Source: Sphingobacterium phlebotomi (GTDB lineage Bacteria > Bacteroidota > Bacteroidia > Sphingobacteriales > Sphingobacteriaceae). Taken from it: a DNA stretch of 64,000 nt. Position numbers and translations under genes: made by a program. Positions 46,121-55,823 of this stretch are shown piece by piece; within the stretch, counting starts at the first letter, position 1, and every line of letters starts with the position of its first letter. The notes beneath the pieces were generated by a model. That model was not told the origin of the DNA. It saw nothing but the letters and a program-made list of their open reading frames with translations, and did no database searches. The stretch spans positions 992,001 to 1,056,000 of the forward strand of contig NZ_VTAV01000001.1 in NCBI RefSeq assembly GCF_008180195.1, read 5' to 3'.

Positions 46121-46153
46121 AATAGGGGGAATGGGAACTTCGATGCGTATTAC
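46121..46153 (+). promoter_or_regulatory. Candidate ECF sigma promoter of the FecR-sigma pair
   Basis: AATAGGGGG (46121-46129), 15 bases, GCGTATTAC (46145-46153). The same two 9-mers with the same spacing lie upstream of susC at 47829-47861. The FecR-like start is 19 bases after the second box. The second box contains CGTA, resembling known ECF -10 elements. Confidence 0.65.
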
Positions 46154-46172
46154 AAAAAGTTAGCGTGTCAAA

Positions 46173-47162
46173 ATGGAAGAAAGAGAATTATTAGAATACC
46201 TGAGAGGGAGAAAAAGAGATGCAGAAGACTATCAAAAGGTTATGTCTCAAGAATCGAGAAAAAAACTTCAGAAAATATGGGATGAATATAGCGTAACGAT
46301 GAAAAAAGGAGCGCCTGACTTTGATGTTATGTTAAACAATATTCATCATAAGTTAGGAGTAGCTGATGTGGAAGATCGTAATATGCGTTTTATTATTCGG
46401 TCGATGACGATATTTCGGCAGGTTGCCGTTATATTATTTTTGCCGTTACTGGGGGCAATTGTTTATTTCCTTTTTACGCCGTCATTTGAGCAAAATGAAG
46501 AGGAGTTTTTGGAGATATCGACACTACCCGGGACAGTGACCCAACTTATATTAAGTGATAGTACTCATGTCTGGTTAAATCAATCGACGTCTTTCCGTTA
46601 TCCACGGGAGTTTAAGGGTAAGGAAAGGCTAGTTGTTGTTTTGGAGGGAGAAGCTTATTTTGAAGTTACTTCAGATAAAGACAATCCTTTTATTGTCGAT
46701 AACGCTATGATGAAGACTACCGTTACTGGTACTAAGTTTAATATTAGTACCTCGATTAAACGAGGTTTTTTTGAGGCTTCACTTATCGATGGAGAAATCA
46801 TATTGGAAAACGCGGAACATAAGCTGAGTATGAACCCCGGGTCGATCGCTAGATTTAATACAAACACAAAATCACTTACTTACGATGAAAAACCTGTTGC
46901 ATTGCATAAATCTTGGATTGATGGTGAATTGCATTTCGAAGATGAGCCTTTGTGGCACGTGTTTGAGAAACTTAGCGATTGGTATAATGTGGATTTTGTT
47001 TTGAAAGACGATGAACTAAAAAATTTGCTCCTTACAGCGAAAATCAAATTTGAAAATCTAGAACAGTTTCTTGGAACGGTGACAAAATCTTTACCTATTA
47101 GGTATACTATTGAGGTAGATGAGCCTACGACAAAAAAGATTGTATACATTAGTAAAAACTAA
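46173..47162 (+). CDS. FecR-family anti-sigma factor
   Basis: 329-residue membrane protein that in known systems holds an ECF sigma factor inactive until a TonB-dependent receptor reports its ligand. It has a cytoplasmic N-terminal region of about 85 residues, one transmembrane helix at about 88-106 (VAVILFLPLLGAIVYFLF), the periplasmic FecR domain (GTVTQLILSDSTHVWLNQSTSFRYP, LEGEAYFEVTSDKDNPFIV, TVTGTKFNIS), and a C-terminal DUF4974-type domain (HFEDEPLWHVFEKLSDWYNVDF). It precedes the sigma gene, the reverse of the usual order. Confidence 0.9.
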   Translation: MEERELLEYLRGRKRDAEDYQKVMSQESRKKLQKIWDEYSVTMKKGAPDFDVMLNNIHHKLGVADVEDRNMRFIIRSMTIFRQVAVILFLPLLGAIVYFLFTPSFEQNEEEFLEISTLPGTVTQLILSDSTHVWLNQSTSFRYPREFKGKERLVVVLEGEAYFEVTSDKDNPFIVDNAMMKTTVTGTKFNISTSIKRGFFEASLIDGEIILENAEHKLSMNPGSIARFNTNTKSLTYDEKPVALHKSWIDGELHFEDEPLWHVFEKLSDWYNVDFVLKDDELKNLLLTAKIKFENLEQFLGTVTKSLPIRYTIEVDEPTTKKIVYISKN

Positions 47163-47177
47163 ACCTAAATAATATTC

Positions 47178-47738
47178 GTGAAAAACACCAAGTTGTCAGA
47201 TAGCACCTTAATAGAAATGTTATTGTCTCCGAATATGGAATTAAAAGCATTTGATATACTTTTTTTTCGATATTCGGAGGGCGTTTTTGGTTTTATACTT
47301 AGTGTTTCGAAAGATTATTATATAGCAGAGGAGGTGGTACAGAATGTCTTTATTCTACTTTGGAAAAAGCGTTCCCTCTTAGATAAAACCAGGTCATTGA
47401 AATCTTTGCTTTTTTCCATGGCGCATAATGAGATGATTTCTTTGTTTCGTAAACAAAAATCTGAATTTACGAAGAGAGAGAACTTTTATGCGGCCTTTCC
47501 ATCCGAAATTTCGGACCACACAGAATATGAAATTGAATTCAAGAACTTACGAGAATTACTGGATAAGGTGATAGACATATTGCCGGAAAAAAGGCAGGAA
47601 ATCTATCGATTGAGCAAGGAACAGGGATTGTCTAACAAGGAGATATCCGAACGCTTGTCTATATCCGTGAAGACGGTGGAAAATCAAATGACCGCGGCTC
47701 GTCGTACCCTAAGAAAGTATATCAGTCTTTTGGAATAA
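47178..47738 (+). CDS. ECF-type RNA polymerase sigma factor
   Basis: 186-residue sigma-70 family protein with regions 2 (about 23-90, YSEGVFGFILSVSKDYYIAEEVVQNVFILLWKK) and 4 (about 120-180, LPEKRQEIYRLSKEQGLSNKEISERLSISVKTVENQM). The start is GTG at 47178; no ATG lies nearby. It follows the anti-sigma gene by 15 bases and precedes susC, so it most likely directs transcription of this polysaccharide locus and of its own operon. Confidence 0.92.
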   Translation: MKNTKLSDSTLIEMLLSPNMELKAFDILFFRYSEGVFGFILSVSKDYYIAEEVVQNVFILLWKKRSLLDKTRSLKSLLFSMAHNEMISLFRKQKSEFTKRENFYAAFPSEISDHTEYEIEFKNLRELLDKVIDILPEKRQEIYRLSKEQGLSNKEISERLSISVKTVENQMTAARRTLRKYISLLE

Positions 47739-47828
47739 AAAGGGTGTCGTTTAACCAGCTATCTAATTCTCTGTTATCAATTTTCTCTCATGGAGAGAAA
47801 ACCCAAAATCAAAATTTTTTAATTCGTC

Positions 47829-47861
47829 AATAGGGGGGCAACCCCCTTCATTGCGTATTAC
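47829..47861 (+). promoter_or_regulatory. Candidate ECF sigma promoter of the susC operon
   Basis: AATAGGGGG (47829-47837), 15 bases, GCGTATTAC (47853-47861), identical in both boxes and spacing to 46121-46153. The spacer here adds CCCCC, so GGGGG-GCAA-CCCCC could also form a hairpin. susC begins about 120 bases downstream. Confidence 0.65.
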
Positions 47862-47982
47862 TATAAACTAATAATAAACCATGTTGGAAATCTTCAGATA
47901 GAATTTTGTAAAACATGTCATTGCGAATGAGCCGTTAGGTAAAATGATAACGGGATTATATTATAAAATCATTTTATAAACC

Positions 47983-50900
47983 ATGAATAAATACGTACGA
48001 AGACTAACCTTACGAAGAAAGCTACAGGCTTTTAAAAGCTTGTTTCTGTTTTTTTCTATAGGATTATCCTTAGCAGGATCCGCGATGGGACAACAGCAGC
48101 AGAAAGCTACAATAACGATTAATGTTAAAGATACACCCCTACAAAAGATCATGAAAATTGTAGAGGATCAATCTGGTTTCTCATTTATGTATAGCAGTAG
48201 TATTGTAAATCTTAATCATCGTCTGTCACTATCATTAAATAATGTGCCGACTGAGCGAGCTTTAAAGGAGATTTTCAAAGATACGGATATAGGCTATGTC
48301 ATTCAAGATAATATTATTACGTTAAATAAGATCGTAGAAAAGAAACAGGTTCGAGAGCAAGTACATCTCACCGTTTCCGGATTAGTTACCGATGACGAAA
48401 ATATACCTCTTATAGGGGTCAACATCTCCATTAAGGACAACCCTTCTCAAGGTACTGTCACAGATTCTGAAGGTCGCTATATCTTACCCCATGTGCCATC
48501 AAACGCAATTCTCGAATTTAATCATATAGGTAAAACAAAGATGGAAATTCCTGTTCAGCAAAGATCCAACATCGATGTGCAAATGGAGATCAATAAATTG
48601 ATGCTGGAGGATGTTAAGGTGATTGGAATTGGCTATGGAGCAGTACGAAAACGTGACCTTACCGGTGCTGTAGCCTCGGTAGATGGAGAAAAGTTAGCGT
48701 CATTTAGCAATACCACTATTTCGCAGTCACTTCAAGGACGGTTGCCCGGTGTAGAGGTGCGTATGACGAGTTCTGAACCGGGGGCAGCCCCTCAAATCCG
48801 TATTCGCGGTACAAATTCTATTATGGGAGGAAATGATCCTTTGTGGATTATCGACGGGTTTCCGGGAATGCCTAACATGTTCAATGTTGCTGATGTAGAA
48901 AGTGTGGAGGTGCTTAAAGATGCTTCAGCCACGGCAATATACGGCTCTCGGGGAGCGAATGGAGTCATTATCGTGACTACGAAACAAGCAAGTGCCGGCA
49001 CTACACAGGCAAATTACAATGGTAGGTTCGGTATCTCCATGGTAGATAATAAGCTTCCTTTAATGACAGCAAGCGAATACATGCAATATCAAAATATATT
49101 AAATGTTAACGCATTGGGAACTCCTTATTTTTCGGAAGAAGAGATCGATTATGTAGGTGTTGGGTACGATTGGCAAGAATTGGCATTTCGGCATGCACAG
49201 ACAAATGATCAGGCGATTTCTATACAAGGGGGGACGGAAAAGAATCGTATGGCGTTGAGTGCCAGTTATTACGATGAGCAGGGGATCATAACAGGGAGCG
49301 GTCTAAATAGAATATCTCTTCATGGAAATCTCGATCAGCGTATCTCAGATAAAGTTAGTATTGTCAGTAACCTTACTTACACCCGAACAAACCATGACAG
49401 GCAGAGTGGCATACTGAGTTCGTTCGTTATGGCTCCTCCTACTACAGGACCTTATGATGATGGAGGGGATTACACTGATTTTCGGACATTATACCCTTTC
49501 TCTTTTTCGGGACAAAATAATCCTGAAGCACAGATCAGAGAGAGAAGCTATCTGTGGAAATCTAACAGGACCATGGCAAATACTGCACTAATCTATGAAC
49601 CGATAAAACAGCTAACGTTTAGGGTCGCACTCAATGCCAATATGGCTAATGCGCGACAAGATGATTATATCACCACAAAATATCCGACGTCAAATGGGGA
49701 AGCTAGTATAAACCATTCGGAAGAGCTGTCACTTAATAACAACAATACGGTAACTTATGCTAATACAATAGGCCTTCATGATTTCTCCATAATGGGAGGG
49801 CTCACTTATGAGCAAAGTGAAAGCAAAGGAACAGGTATTTCAGGTAGTGGTTTTTTGAGCGATCTCGGAGGCACATATAATATTGCCGGCGCCGAGATCA
49901 GAGACACCCCCTCCGCCAGTTATTCAAAATGGGTCATGTTATCGTATTTGGGACGGATCAACTACACATATAACGATCGATATCTGGCGACCGTCAGTTT
50001 GCGTGCAGATGGATCATCAAGGTATAGCCCAGGAGATAAATGGGGATACTTTCCATCTGTAGCATTGGCTTGGCGAATCAAGGACGAACCTTTCCTAAGG
50101 GATGTGGAGGTGATCAACAACTTAAAATTACGAGCTGGGTATGGTGAATCTGGAAATACCGCAATCTCCCCCTATTCTACCTTAGATTTGCTGACGCCGA
50201 TGTCTACCATTTTTGGCAAAGATATTCATCAATTCTATCATCCGTCAAGCAACTTTAATTTTGGCTTGCGATGGGAAACTACAGCTCAATGGAATTTTGG
50301 GGTGGATTTAGGCCTTTTTCAAAACCGGTTTAGATTGGTAGCAGATTATTATATAAAGAATACATATGATTTGCTCAATATTGTGGAAATGCCCGAATCT
50401 AGTGGGTTCATTAGCGGAACAAGAAACATTGGTAATATGAAAAACAGGGGATTCGAGTTTCAGGCTGATGCGCGCCTGATAGACCGATCTTTTAAATGGG
50501 ATATGTCCTTCAATGCATCCTTTAATAAAAATGAGGTGTCTCGTTTGCCTTTTGGTGAAGATGTTCCCGGAACACGACGAAGTATTACCATTGTCAATGA
50601 CTACATTAATTTGCTTAGAGAAGGACAACCTGTTGGTGTATTTTATGGATATGTAGAAGATGGCTATGATGATGTTGGAAGTATTCGTTATAAAAACATA
50701 GATAACGATAGTGGTGGTCTGATTAATGAACTGGATAAAGATATTATCGGTGATCCAAACCCTTTATACACGTTCGGGTTGAGTACAAGTGCTTCTTATA
50801 AAAATTTTACCTTGAGTGTTTTTGCGCAAGGTTCGTATGGGAATGATATCTATTCCTTGGCTATGGCTAGTCTAACCCATAATTATAGCGGCTCTCGTGG

Positions 50901-51267
50901 AATAAACACATTGAGCGATGTGCTTTACAATTATTGGACACCAGAGAATCCTAATGCCCAGTATCCGGCTTTAACAGCAGCGGCTACAACATCATTGCGG
51001 ATGTCTGATCGCTTTGTATACGATGGTTCATACCTCCGCTTAAGAAATGTAGAACTAGCATATAATATTCCATTAACGAAAGTAGATTGGATACGAACTT
51101 GCGGGGTTTACGTCAGTGCGCAGAATTTATTTACGCTTACTTCCTACCCATTCTATAATCCTGATGTCAACACATATGGAGGATCTTCGTCGGTCGGACA
51201 AGGAGTTGACAATTTCTCCTATCCGTCGGCAAGAGGATTTGCTGCAGGAGTGAGATTACATTTTTAG
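47983..51267 (+). CDS. SusC-family TonB-dependent outer membrane transporter with STN domain
   Basis: 1094-residue outer membrane importer for oligosaccharides. In order: signal peptide (to about 38), an STN signalling domain (about 42-115, TITINVKDTPLQKIMKIVEDQSGFSFMYSSSIV), a carboxypeptidase-regulatory-like domain (about 128-205, VSGLVTDDENIPLIGVNISIKD), the plug (RKRDLTGAVASVDGEKL, QSLQGRLPGVEV), and the 22-strand barrel ending in RLHF. The STN domain is the part that contacts FecR in related systems, which fits the sigma/anti-sigma pair upstream. Pairs with the SusD gene 27 bases downstream. Confidence 0.95.
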   Translation: MNKYVRRLTLRRKLQAFKSLFLFFSIGLSLAGSAMGQQQQKATITINVKDTPLQKIMKIVEDQSGFSFMYSSSIVNLNHRLSLSLNNVPTERALKEIFKDTDIGYVIQDNIITLNKIVEKKQVREQVHLTVSGLVTDDENIPLIGVNISIKDNPSQGTVTDSEGRYILPHVPSNAILEFNHIGKTKMEIPVQQRSNIDVQMEINKLMLEDVKVIGIGYGAVRKRDLTGAVASVDGEKLASFSNTTISQSLQGRLPGVEVRMTSSEPGAAPQIRIRGTNSIMGGNDPLWIIDGFPGMPNMFNVADVESVEVLKDASATAIYGSRGANGVIIVTTKQASAGTTQANYNGRFGISMVDNKLPLMTASEYMQYQNILNVNALGTPYFSEEEIDYVGVGYDWQELAFRHAQTNDQAISIQGGTEKNRMALSASYYDEQGIITGSGLNRISLHGNLDQRISDKVSIVSNLTYTRTNHDRQSGILSSFVMAPPTTGPYDDGGDYTDFRTLYPFSFSGQNNPEAQIRERSYLWKSNRTMANTALIYEPIKQLTFRVALNANMANARQDDYITTKYPTSNGEASINHSEELSLNNNNTVTYANTIGLHDFSIMGGLTYEQSESKGTGISGSGFLSDLGGTYNIAGAEIRDTPSASYSKWVMLSYLGRINYTYNDRYLATVSLRADGSSRYSPGDKWGYFPSVALAWRIKDEPFLRDVEVINNLKLRAGYGESGNTAISPYSTLDLLTPMSTIFGKDIHQFYHPSSNFNFGLRWETTAQWNFGVDLGLFQNRFRLVADYYIKNTYDLLNIVEMPESSGFISGTRNIGNMKNRGFEFQADARLIDRSFKWDMSFNASFNKNEVSRLPFGEDVPGTRRSITIVNDYINLLREGQPVGVFYGYVEDGYDDVGSIRYKNIDNDSGGLINELDKDIIGDPNPLYTFGLSTSASYKNFTLSVFAQGSYGNDIYSLAMASLTHNYSGSRGINTLSDVLYNYWTPENPNAQYPALTAAATTSLRMSDRFVYDGSYLRLRNVELAYNIPLTKVDWIRTCGVYVSAQNLFTLTSYPFYNPDVNTYGGSSSVGQGVDNFSYPSARGFAAGVRLHF

Positions 51268-51294
51268 TTTTCAAAAAGATAAATAATAATCGAT

Positions 51295-52758
51295 ATGAAG
51301 AAAAAATTTAGTTTAATCATGCTGATCTTTTCTCTTTTCATTTTTTCTAATTGTGAAAATATGGCAATGTTGGAGGAAACACCAATAAGAGAAGCCACTC
51401 AGGGATTTATGACGGACGCTGCACACATCGAGTCCGTTCTCCTTTCTAGTTATTATCAAATAAAACGTTATCATTGTTTTAGCCGCTATTATCATACGAC
51501 GATTGAAGCATTGGCTGATTATGCGACGTCCATTGGTTCTTACCAGGTGGTCGGACAGTATCAGGGCGCAGATCCTACGATCACTTCCCGTACCAATGAT
51601 GTATGGGCATGTTTTTATAGAGCGATCCGATTCGCCAATATGATTATTGCGTATGCCCCGGATGCAACGGAAGCCTCCCCAATGGAGATTCAGGAGCTCA
51701 TCGCTGAAGCTCGTTTTATTCGTGCATTCTGTTACCTGCATTTAACACAGCTTTGGGGAGCAGTACCTATGTCAACAGAAGAAGAATTGTCGAATAGTGA
51801 AGAGACAAATTTACCTCGTATTCCTCAGACTGAAATTTTGGCATTTGCTGCTTCTGATTTGGAAATTGCAGCGACAGATCTCCCGGATGCGCAACCTATA
51901 ATCGGTCGTCCGCAGAAAATAACCGCAAAAGCAGTTCTTGCCGAAGTCTATATGCACATGGAGGATTGGGAAAAGGCACGTGACAACGCGCTTGATGTGA
52001 TCAATTCGGGGAAATATCGCCTGGTAGAAGTTAGCCAGTCAAATGATTTTTATAACCTCTACCATCCTAAATTGGTAAATACTACCGAAGAAATTTTTTA
52101 TCTCAAATATAGAGAAGGAAGTGAGTATGGCTCCGCCTTTGGATCCATGCTTCATAGAGGTACACAATATTATAACGCAACCGCTTTTTCAGGTATCCAT
52201 TCCACATTTGACAACCCGTTTTATGCCAATTGGTCGGATGATGATTTGCGAAAAGATTTCAATATCTATGTTGTCAATGTCAGTGGCCAGAATTTGATAT
52301 ACAATAAAAAATTTATAGAAATTGATGCTATCGGTGATACGGGTGGCAGCGATATGCCACTCTATCGTCTGGCGGATATTCTGTTGTTTTATGCGGAAGC
52401 AGCCTGTCGCGCTAATAATGGGCCAACTGCGGATGCCATGGAAAAACTGAACATGGTGCATAGGCGTGCGTATGGTAAACGAAGTGATGTGGCAGATCTC
52501 TCGGTAGACTTTAAGCTCAACGATTATAATACAGAAGAAGCATTCATGGCGTTAATTCTGACCGAACGCGGATATGAAACGTGCTATGAGGGGAAACGGT
52601 ATAACGATCTCAAACGCACAGGCAAATTAGCTGAATACGTGATGGATAAGAAAGGCCTTGTTGTCGGTGAGGGAGGCTATTGGTTTGCTATCCCCAGTCA
52701 GGAATTTCTATACAACAAAGGCATGGACCCTAATAGGGACCAAAACCCCGGGTATTAA
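51295..52758 (+). CDS. SusD-family glycan-binding lipoprotein
   Basis: 487-residue surface lipoprotein that caps SusC and binds glycan. The signal peptide ends in IFSNC. Family features are the helical TPR-like core (AEARFIRAFCYLHLTQLWGAVP and AKAVLAEVYMHMEDWEKARDNA), YRLADILLFYAEAACRAN, ERGYETCYEGKRYNDLKRTGKL, and the C-terminal GMDPNRDQNPGY. Located 27 bases after susC. Confidence 0.94.
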   Translation: MKKKFSLIMLIFSLFIFSNCENMAMLEETPIREATQGFMTDAAHIESVLLSSYYQIKRYHCFSRYYHTTIEALADYATSIGSYQVVGQYQGADPTITSRTNDVWACFYRAIRFANMIIAYAPDATEASPMEIQELIAEARFIRAFCYLHLTQLWGAVPMSTEEELSNSEETNLPRIPQTEILAFAASDLEIAATDLPDAQPIIGRPQKITAKAVLAEVYMHMEDWEKARDNALDVINSGKYRLVEVSQSNDFYNLYHPKLVNTTEEIFYLKYREGSEYGSAFGSMLHRGTQYYNATAFSGIHSTFDNPFYANWSDDDLRKDFNIYVVNVSGQNLIYNKKFIEIDAIGDTGGSDMPLYRLADILLFYAEAACRANNGPTADAMEKLNMVHRRAYGKRSDVADLSVDFKLNDYNTEEAFMALILTERGYETCYEGKRYNDLKRTGKLAEYVMDKKGLVVGEGGYWFAIPSQEFLYNKGMDPNRDQNPGY

Positions 52759-52806
52759 TAAAATTATGATATATAAAAACAAATCTCATTAATAAGAAAA
52801 AATAAC

Positions 52807-53925
52807 ATGAAAAAAGTATTGGTATTTGTATTCGTCTTGTCCTTTTTGGGAATGTATGGCTGTACCCAAAAAGCGGCAGAACGATGGAGCGAAGAAAAGG
52901 CAAATGAATGGTATGATGCACAGGAGTGGCCGGTAGGCATGAACTATGTCACTTCTACGGCCATCAACCAATTTGAAATGTGGCAAGATGAAACTTTTGA
53001 CCCCGAAACTATAGATCGTGAGTTGGGATGGGCAGAAGGTTTGGGCTTCAATGCGGTGCGTATTTTTTTACATGACATGGTATGGGAAGCCGACCCCGAA
53101 GGATTTAAGAAACGGCTAGAACAGTTCTTGGAGATATGCGACAAATATAAAATGAAAGCTATCATCACTTTCTTTACCAATGGGGGGCGTTTTGAAAATC
53201 CGAAATTAGGTCCTCAACCAGAATCGGTTCCGGGAGTACACAATTCACAATGGATACAAAGCCCAGGGTCGGTAAAAGTCAATGATCCACAGGCATGGCC
53301 TGTTCTCGAACGTTACGTTAAAGATATTCTCACGACCTATACCGATGATGATCGGGTACTCTTATGGTGTTTGTATAATGAGCCGGAGAATTTAAAATTA
53401 GGTGCCGAAAGCCTTCCGCTATTGCGAGAAGTCTTCAAGTGGGGTAGGGAAGTGAATCCATCACAGCCATTGACGGCTCCTATATGGCTGCTTCCGGGAT
53501 CCCAAGGTACGCGGACTGCCCTTGATATTGTCAGTTTTGTCGGGGAGCACAGTGATGTGATGAGTTTTCATTGTTATTATGAGCCGGAGGTAATGGAGAC
53601 CTTCATCAAGATGTTGAAGCGTTTTAATCGTCCCCTTATTTGTACGGAGTACATGGGGCGTCCTCGATCTACATTCGAAGAAATACTCCCTATACTTAAA
53701 CGTGAAAAGGTAGGTGCGACCAACTGGGGGCTAGTCGCGGGAAAATGCAATTTTCACTTACAGTGGTCAAGTAAGGCCGGCGATCCCGAACCAGAAATAT
53801 GGTTTCACGATATTTATCGTGTAGATGGTACCCCGTATAGCCAACGAGAAGTAGACTTTATTCGGAACTTAACGGCTGATAAATCGCAGACAAAGCAAAC
53901 AGACGCTGTTGGAGAAGAAATATAA
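52807..53925 (+). CDS. Glycoside hydrolase lipoprotein, clan A type TIM barrel
   Basis: 372-residue predicted lipoprotein (lipobox FLGMYGC). The mature part is a TIM barrel of the GH-A clan (GH2/GH5-related). The likely acid/base glutamate is in LWCLYNEPEN and the nucleophile glutamate in LICTEYMGRP, the strand 4 and strand 7 positions. The start of the barrel reads WPVGMNYVTSTA, and FNAVRIFLHDMVWE follows. It probably cleaves a beta-linked polysaccharide or side chain at the cell surface. The exact GH family and substrate cannot be assigned by eye. Confidence 0.8.
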   Translation: MKKVLVFVFVLSFLGMYGCTQKAAERWSEEKANEWYDAQEWPVGMNYVTSTAINQFEMWQDETFDPETIDRELGWAEGLGFNAVRIFLHDMVWEADPEGFKKRLEQFLEICDKYKMKAIITFFTNGGRFENPKLGPQPESVPGVHNSQWIQSPGSVKVNDPQAWPVLERYVKDILTTYTDDDRVLLWCLYNEPENLKLGAESLPLLREVFKWGREVNPSQPLTAPIWLLPGSQGTRTALDIVSFVGEHSDVMSFHCYYEPEVMETFIKMLKRFNRPLICTEYMGRPRSTFEEILPILKREKVGATNWGLVAGKCNFHLQWSSKAGDPEPEIWFHDIYRVDGTPYSQREVDFIRNLTADKSQTKQTDAVGEEI

Positions 53926-53969
53926 TTTGTATAAAGCAACGCTACTTATCAACATCTAAGGATGGGAAG

Positions 53970-55775
53970 ATGAACTTAAATTGTATTAAAATGAAATTCA
54001 TAATGAATATACTAATGTTAGCTGTCGTGAGCATGTTGTTTGATGGCTGTGGAAAAAAAGATAGCCCGGATGATTTTCCGAACGACACGGTTAAAATTCA
54101 TACGATACATGAATTGAATCAGGAAGAAGAGGAACTCGATTCTCATGCCGGTGAAGAAGGTTCAAGTGTTCTTGAGTTAGATTTTAGTTCGTATACAGAG
54201 ATATCTTCTGCTATACTGGGTATCACAAATCCTGTTTACTCCCGTATCAAAAAGAAGAAGACAGGAGGATATCTGTTGCTCTATCATAATGGACAAATTG
54301 GCTCTAATATTTATTATTCTAATAGTACAGACCTAAAAACATGGTCAAACGGGGAGCTACTATTTCAACAGGTACCTATTACTTCTTCCCAAGGTGCAGA
54401 TAGCAGAAGGTATTCAACCGCGGATGCTGTCGTCTTGTCCAATGGTGATATACTTGTCGCAGTCTCCTTTCGTGCCAATCTTGCCTATAGACACAGTCCG
54501 GAAACAAATGGGATCATGATGAGACGAAGTAAAGATAATGGTTTTACTTGGGGCGAGGAGCAAGTTATTTACACAGGTACCAACTGGGAGCCTTATCTGC
54601 TCGAGTTACCGTCAGGAGAGATACAATGCTACTTTACCGATACGGATCCGGTGTATGGAAACTCCGGAACCTCTATGGTCATTTCTAATGACGGTGGGCT
54701 TACATGGTCACCAACGGGTGTAAGCAACAACTACAAGGTGATTCGTCAATACAAATACATGAATCAAGGAAGGCGTATTTATACAGATCAAATGCCTTCT
54801 GTCAAACTATTGAATGACGGGGAAACATTGGCTGGTTTTATGGAGGCTCGCTTGGAGGATAATAATCAGAGTAGTGGCAACTCCTATTTTATGATGTCCT
54901 TAGTGTACGGCAAGGATAACTGGGAACATCTCACTGGAGACGATGTGGGACCGACAGACCGGCAGACCAATCTTTTCAGGGGAGCTGGTGGTTATATTTC
55001 GCAGTTTCGGTCGGGCGAAACGGTTATTTCCTGCAATATCAACAATATCTTCAGTATGAAGATTGGGGACAACAAAGCTCGAAACTTTAACCATACAGCA
55101 TGGAATGCCGATTGGTTTCAACCATTCAATGGCACAGGCTACTGGGGAAGTACCGAAATCGATGACGCGCACCACATCATTGGCACTATGCATAAGAGTG
55201 GAACTATTATGGTTGGACGATTCTTCTTAAATCATCGGATTAATGCTCCCACCAGTAATATTGTTGTCGACGGCGATACGAATGACTGGACACATACTGA
55301 TGCCTTGTTTATCGGGAGTGAAAGCCAGACACAAGCAGTATTCCGGGCTGCGATAGACGCAGACAACTTGTACCTGCTCGTGGAACGACAAGATAATTAT
55401 GTAGCTACGGGAGATAATGTCGATCTGTATATTCATAATGATGAGGGCAATTCGTTGAATATAAATTCGTTGAAAATCACCCTTGATCCGGCCGGTGTTG
55501 TCGCTTGTTCGAAATGGTCGGGTAGTAGCTGGGAGGCCGAGGATATTTCATTGGTTACGGTCAGCAACAAGATTTCTGGTATCATCAATGATGGCCGTGC
55601 AGATACCGGATATCTGTCTGAAATCGGAATACCTCTTTCAACGATTAATGGAAATAGCGGGTACGTTAGATTCAATGCCGTTTTGACGGATGGGAATATA
55701 ACAGATACGTTTACATTTGCTGATCCAGCAAAACCCGAAAGCTGGATGCGGATCAAAAAGGGGATATCACCATAG
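53970..55775 (+). CDS. Sialidase-like beta-propeller lipoprotein with C-terminal CBM9-like domain
   Basis: 601-residue predicted lipoprotein (signal peptide ending in MLFDGC). Residues about 70-425 form a sialidase-superfamily propeller with two Asp-box motifs (SKDNGFTWGE, SNDGGLTWSP) and a WEPYLLELPSGEIQCYF strand. Residues about 430-600 resemble a CBM9/DOMON sugar-binding sandwich (IVVDGDTNDWTHTDALF, DADNLYLLVERQDN). GH33 and GH93 share this fold. The arginine triad and other sialidase residues are not evident, so it is left unassigned: a glycosidase or a binding protein. Confidence 0.7.
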   Translation: MNLNCIKMKFIMNILMLAVVSMLFDGCGKKDSPDDFPNDTVKIHTIHELNQEEEELDSHAGEEGSSVLELDFSSYTEISSAILGITNPVYSRIKKKKTGGYLLLYHNGQIGSNIYYSNSTDLKTWSNGELLFQQVPITSSQGADSRRYSTADAVVLSNGDILVAVSFRANLAYRHSPETNGIMMRRSKDNGFTWGEEQVIYTGTNWEPYLLELPSGEIQCYFTDTDPVYGNSGTSMVISNDGGLTWSPTGVSNNYKVIRQYKYMNQGRRIYTDQMPSVKLLNDGETLAGFMEARLEDNNQSSGNSYFMMSLVYGKDNWEHLTGDDVGPTDRQTNLFRGAGGYISQFRSGETVISCNINNIFSMKIGDNKARNFNHTAWNADWFQPFNGTGYWGSTEIDDAHHIIGTMHKSGTIMVGRFFLNHRINAPTSNIVVDGDTNDWTHTDALFIGSESQTQAVFRAAIDADNLYLLVERQDNYVATGDNVDLYIHNDEGNSLNINSLKITLDPAGVVACSKWSGSSWEAEDISLVTVSNKISGIINDGRADTGYLSEIGIPLSTINGNSGYVRFNAVLTDGNITDTFTFADPAKPESWMRIKKGISP

Positions 55776-55823
55776 TATTCTGGGAGATCCAAAAAAGAAT
55801 TTATCATAACACAATCCGACAGT

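Noticed and set aside
47833..47846. GGGGG-GCAA-CCCCC upstream of susC as another copy of the kinase operator
   Set aside because: The arms are in the opposite order (G then C), and the G run is better explained as the conserved first box shared with the FecR promoter.
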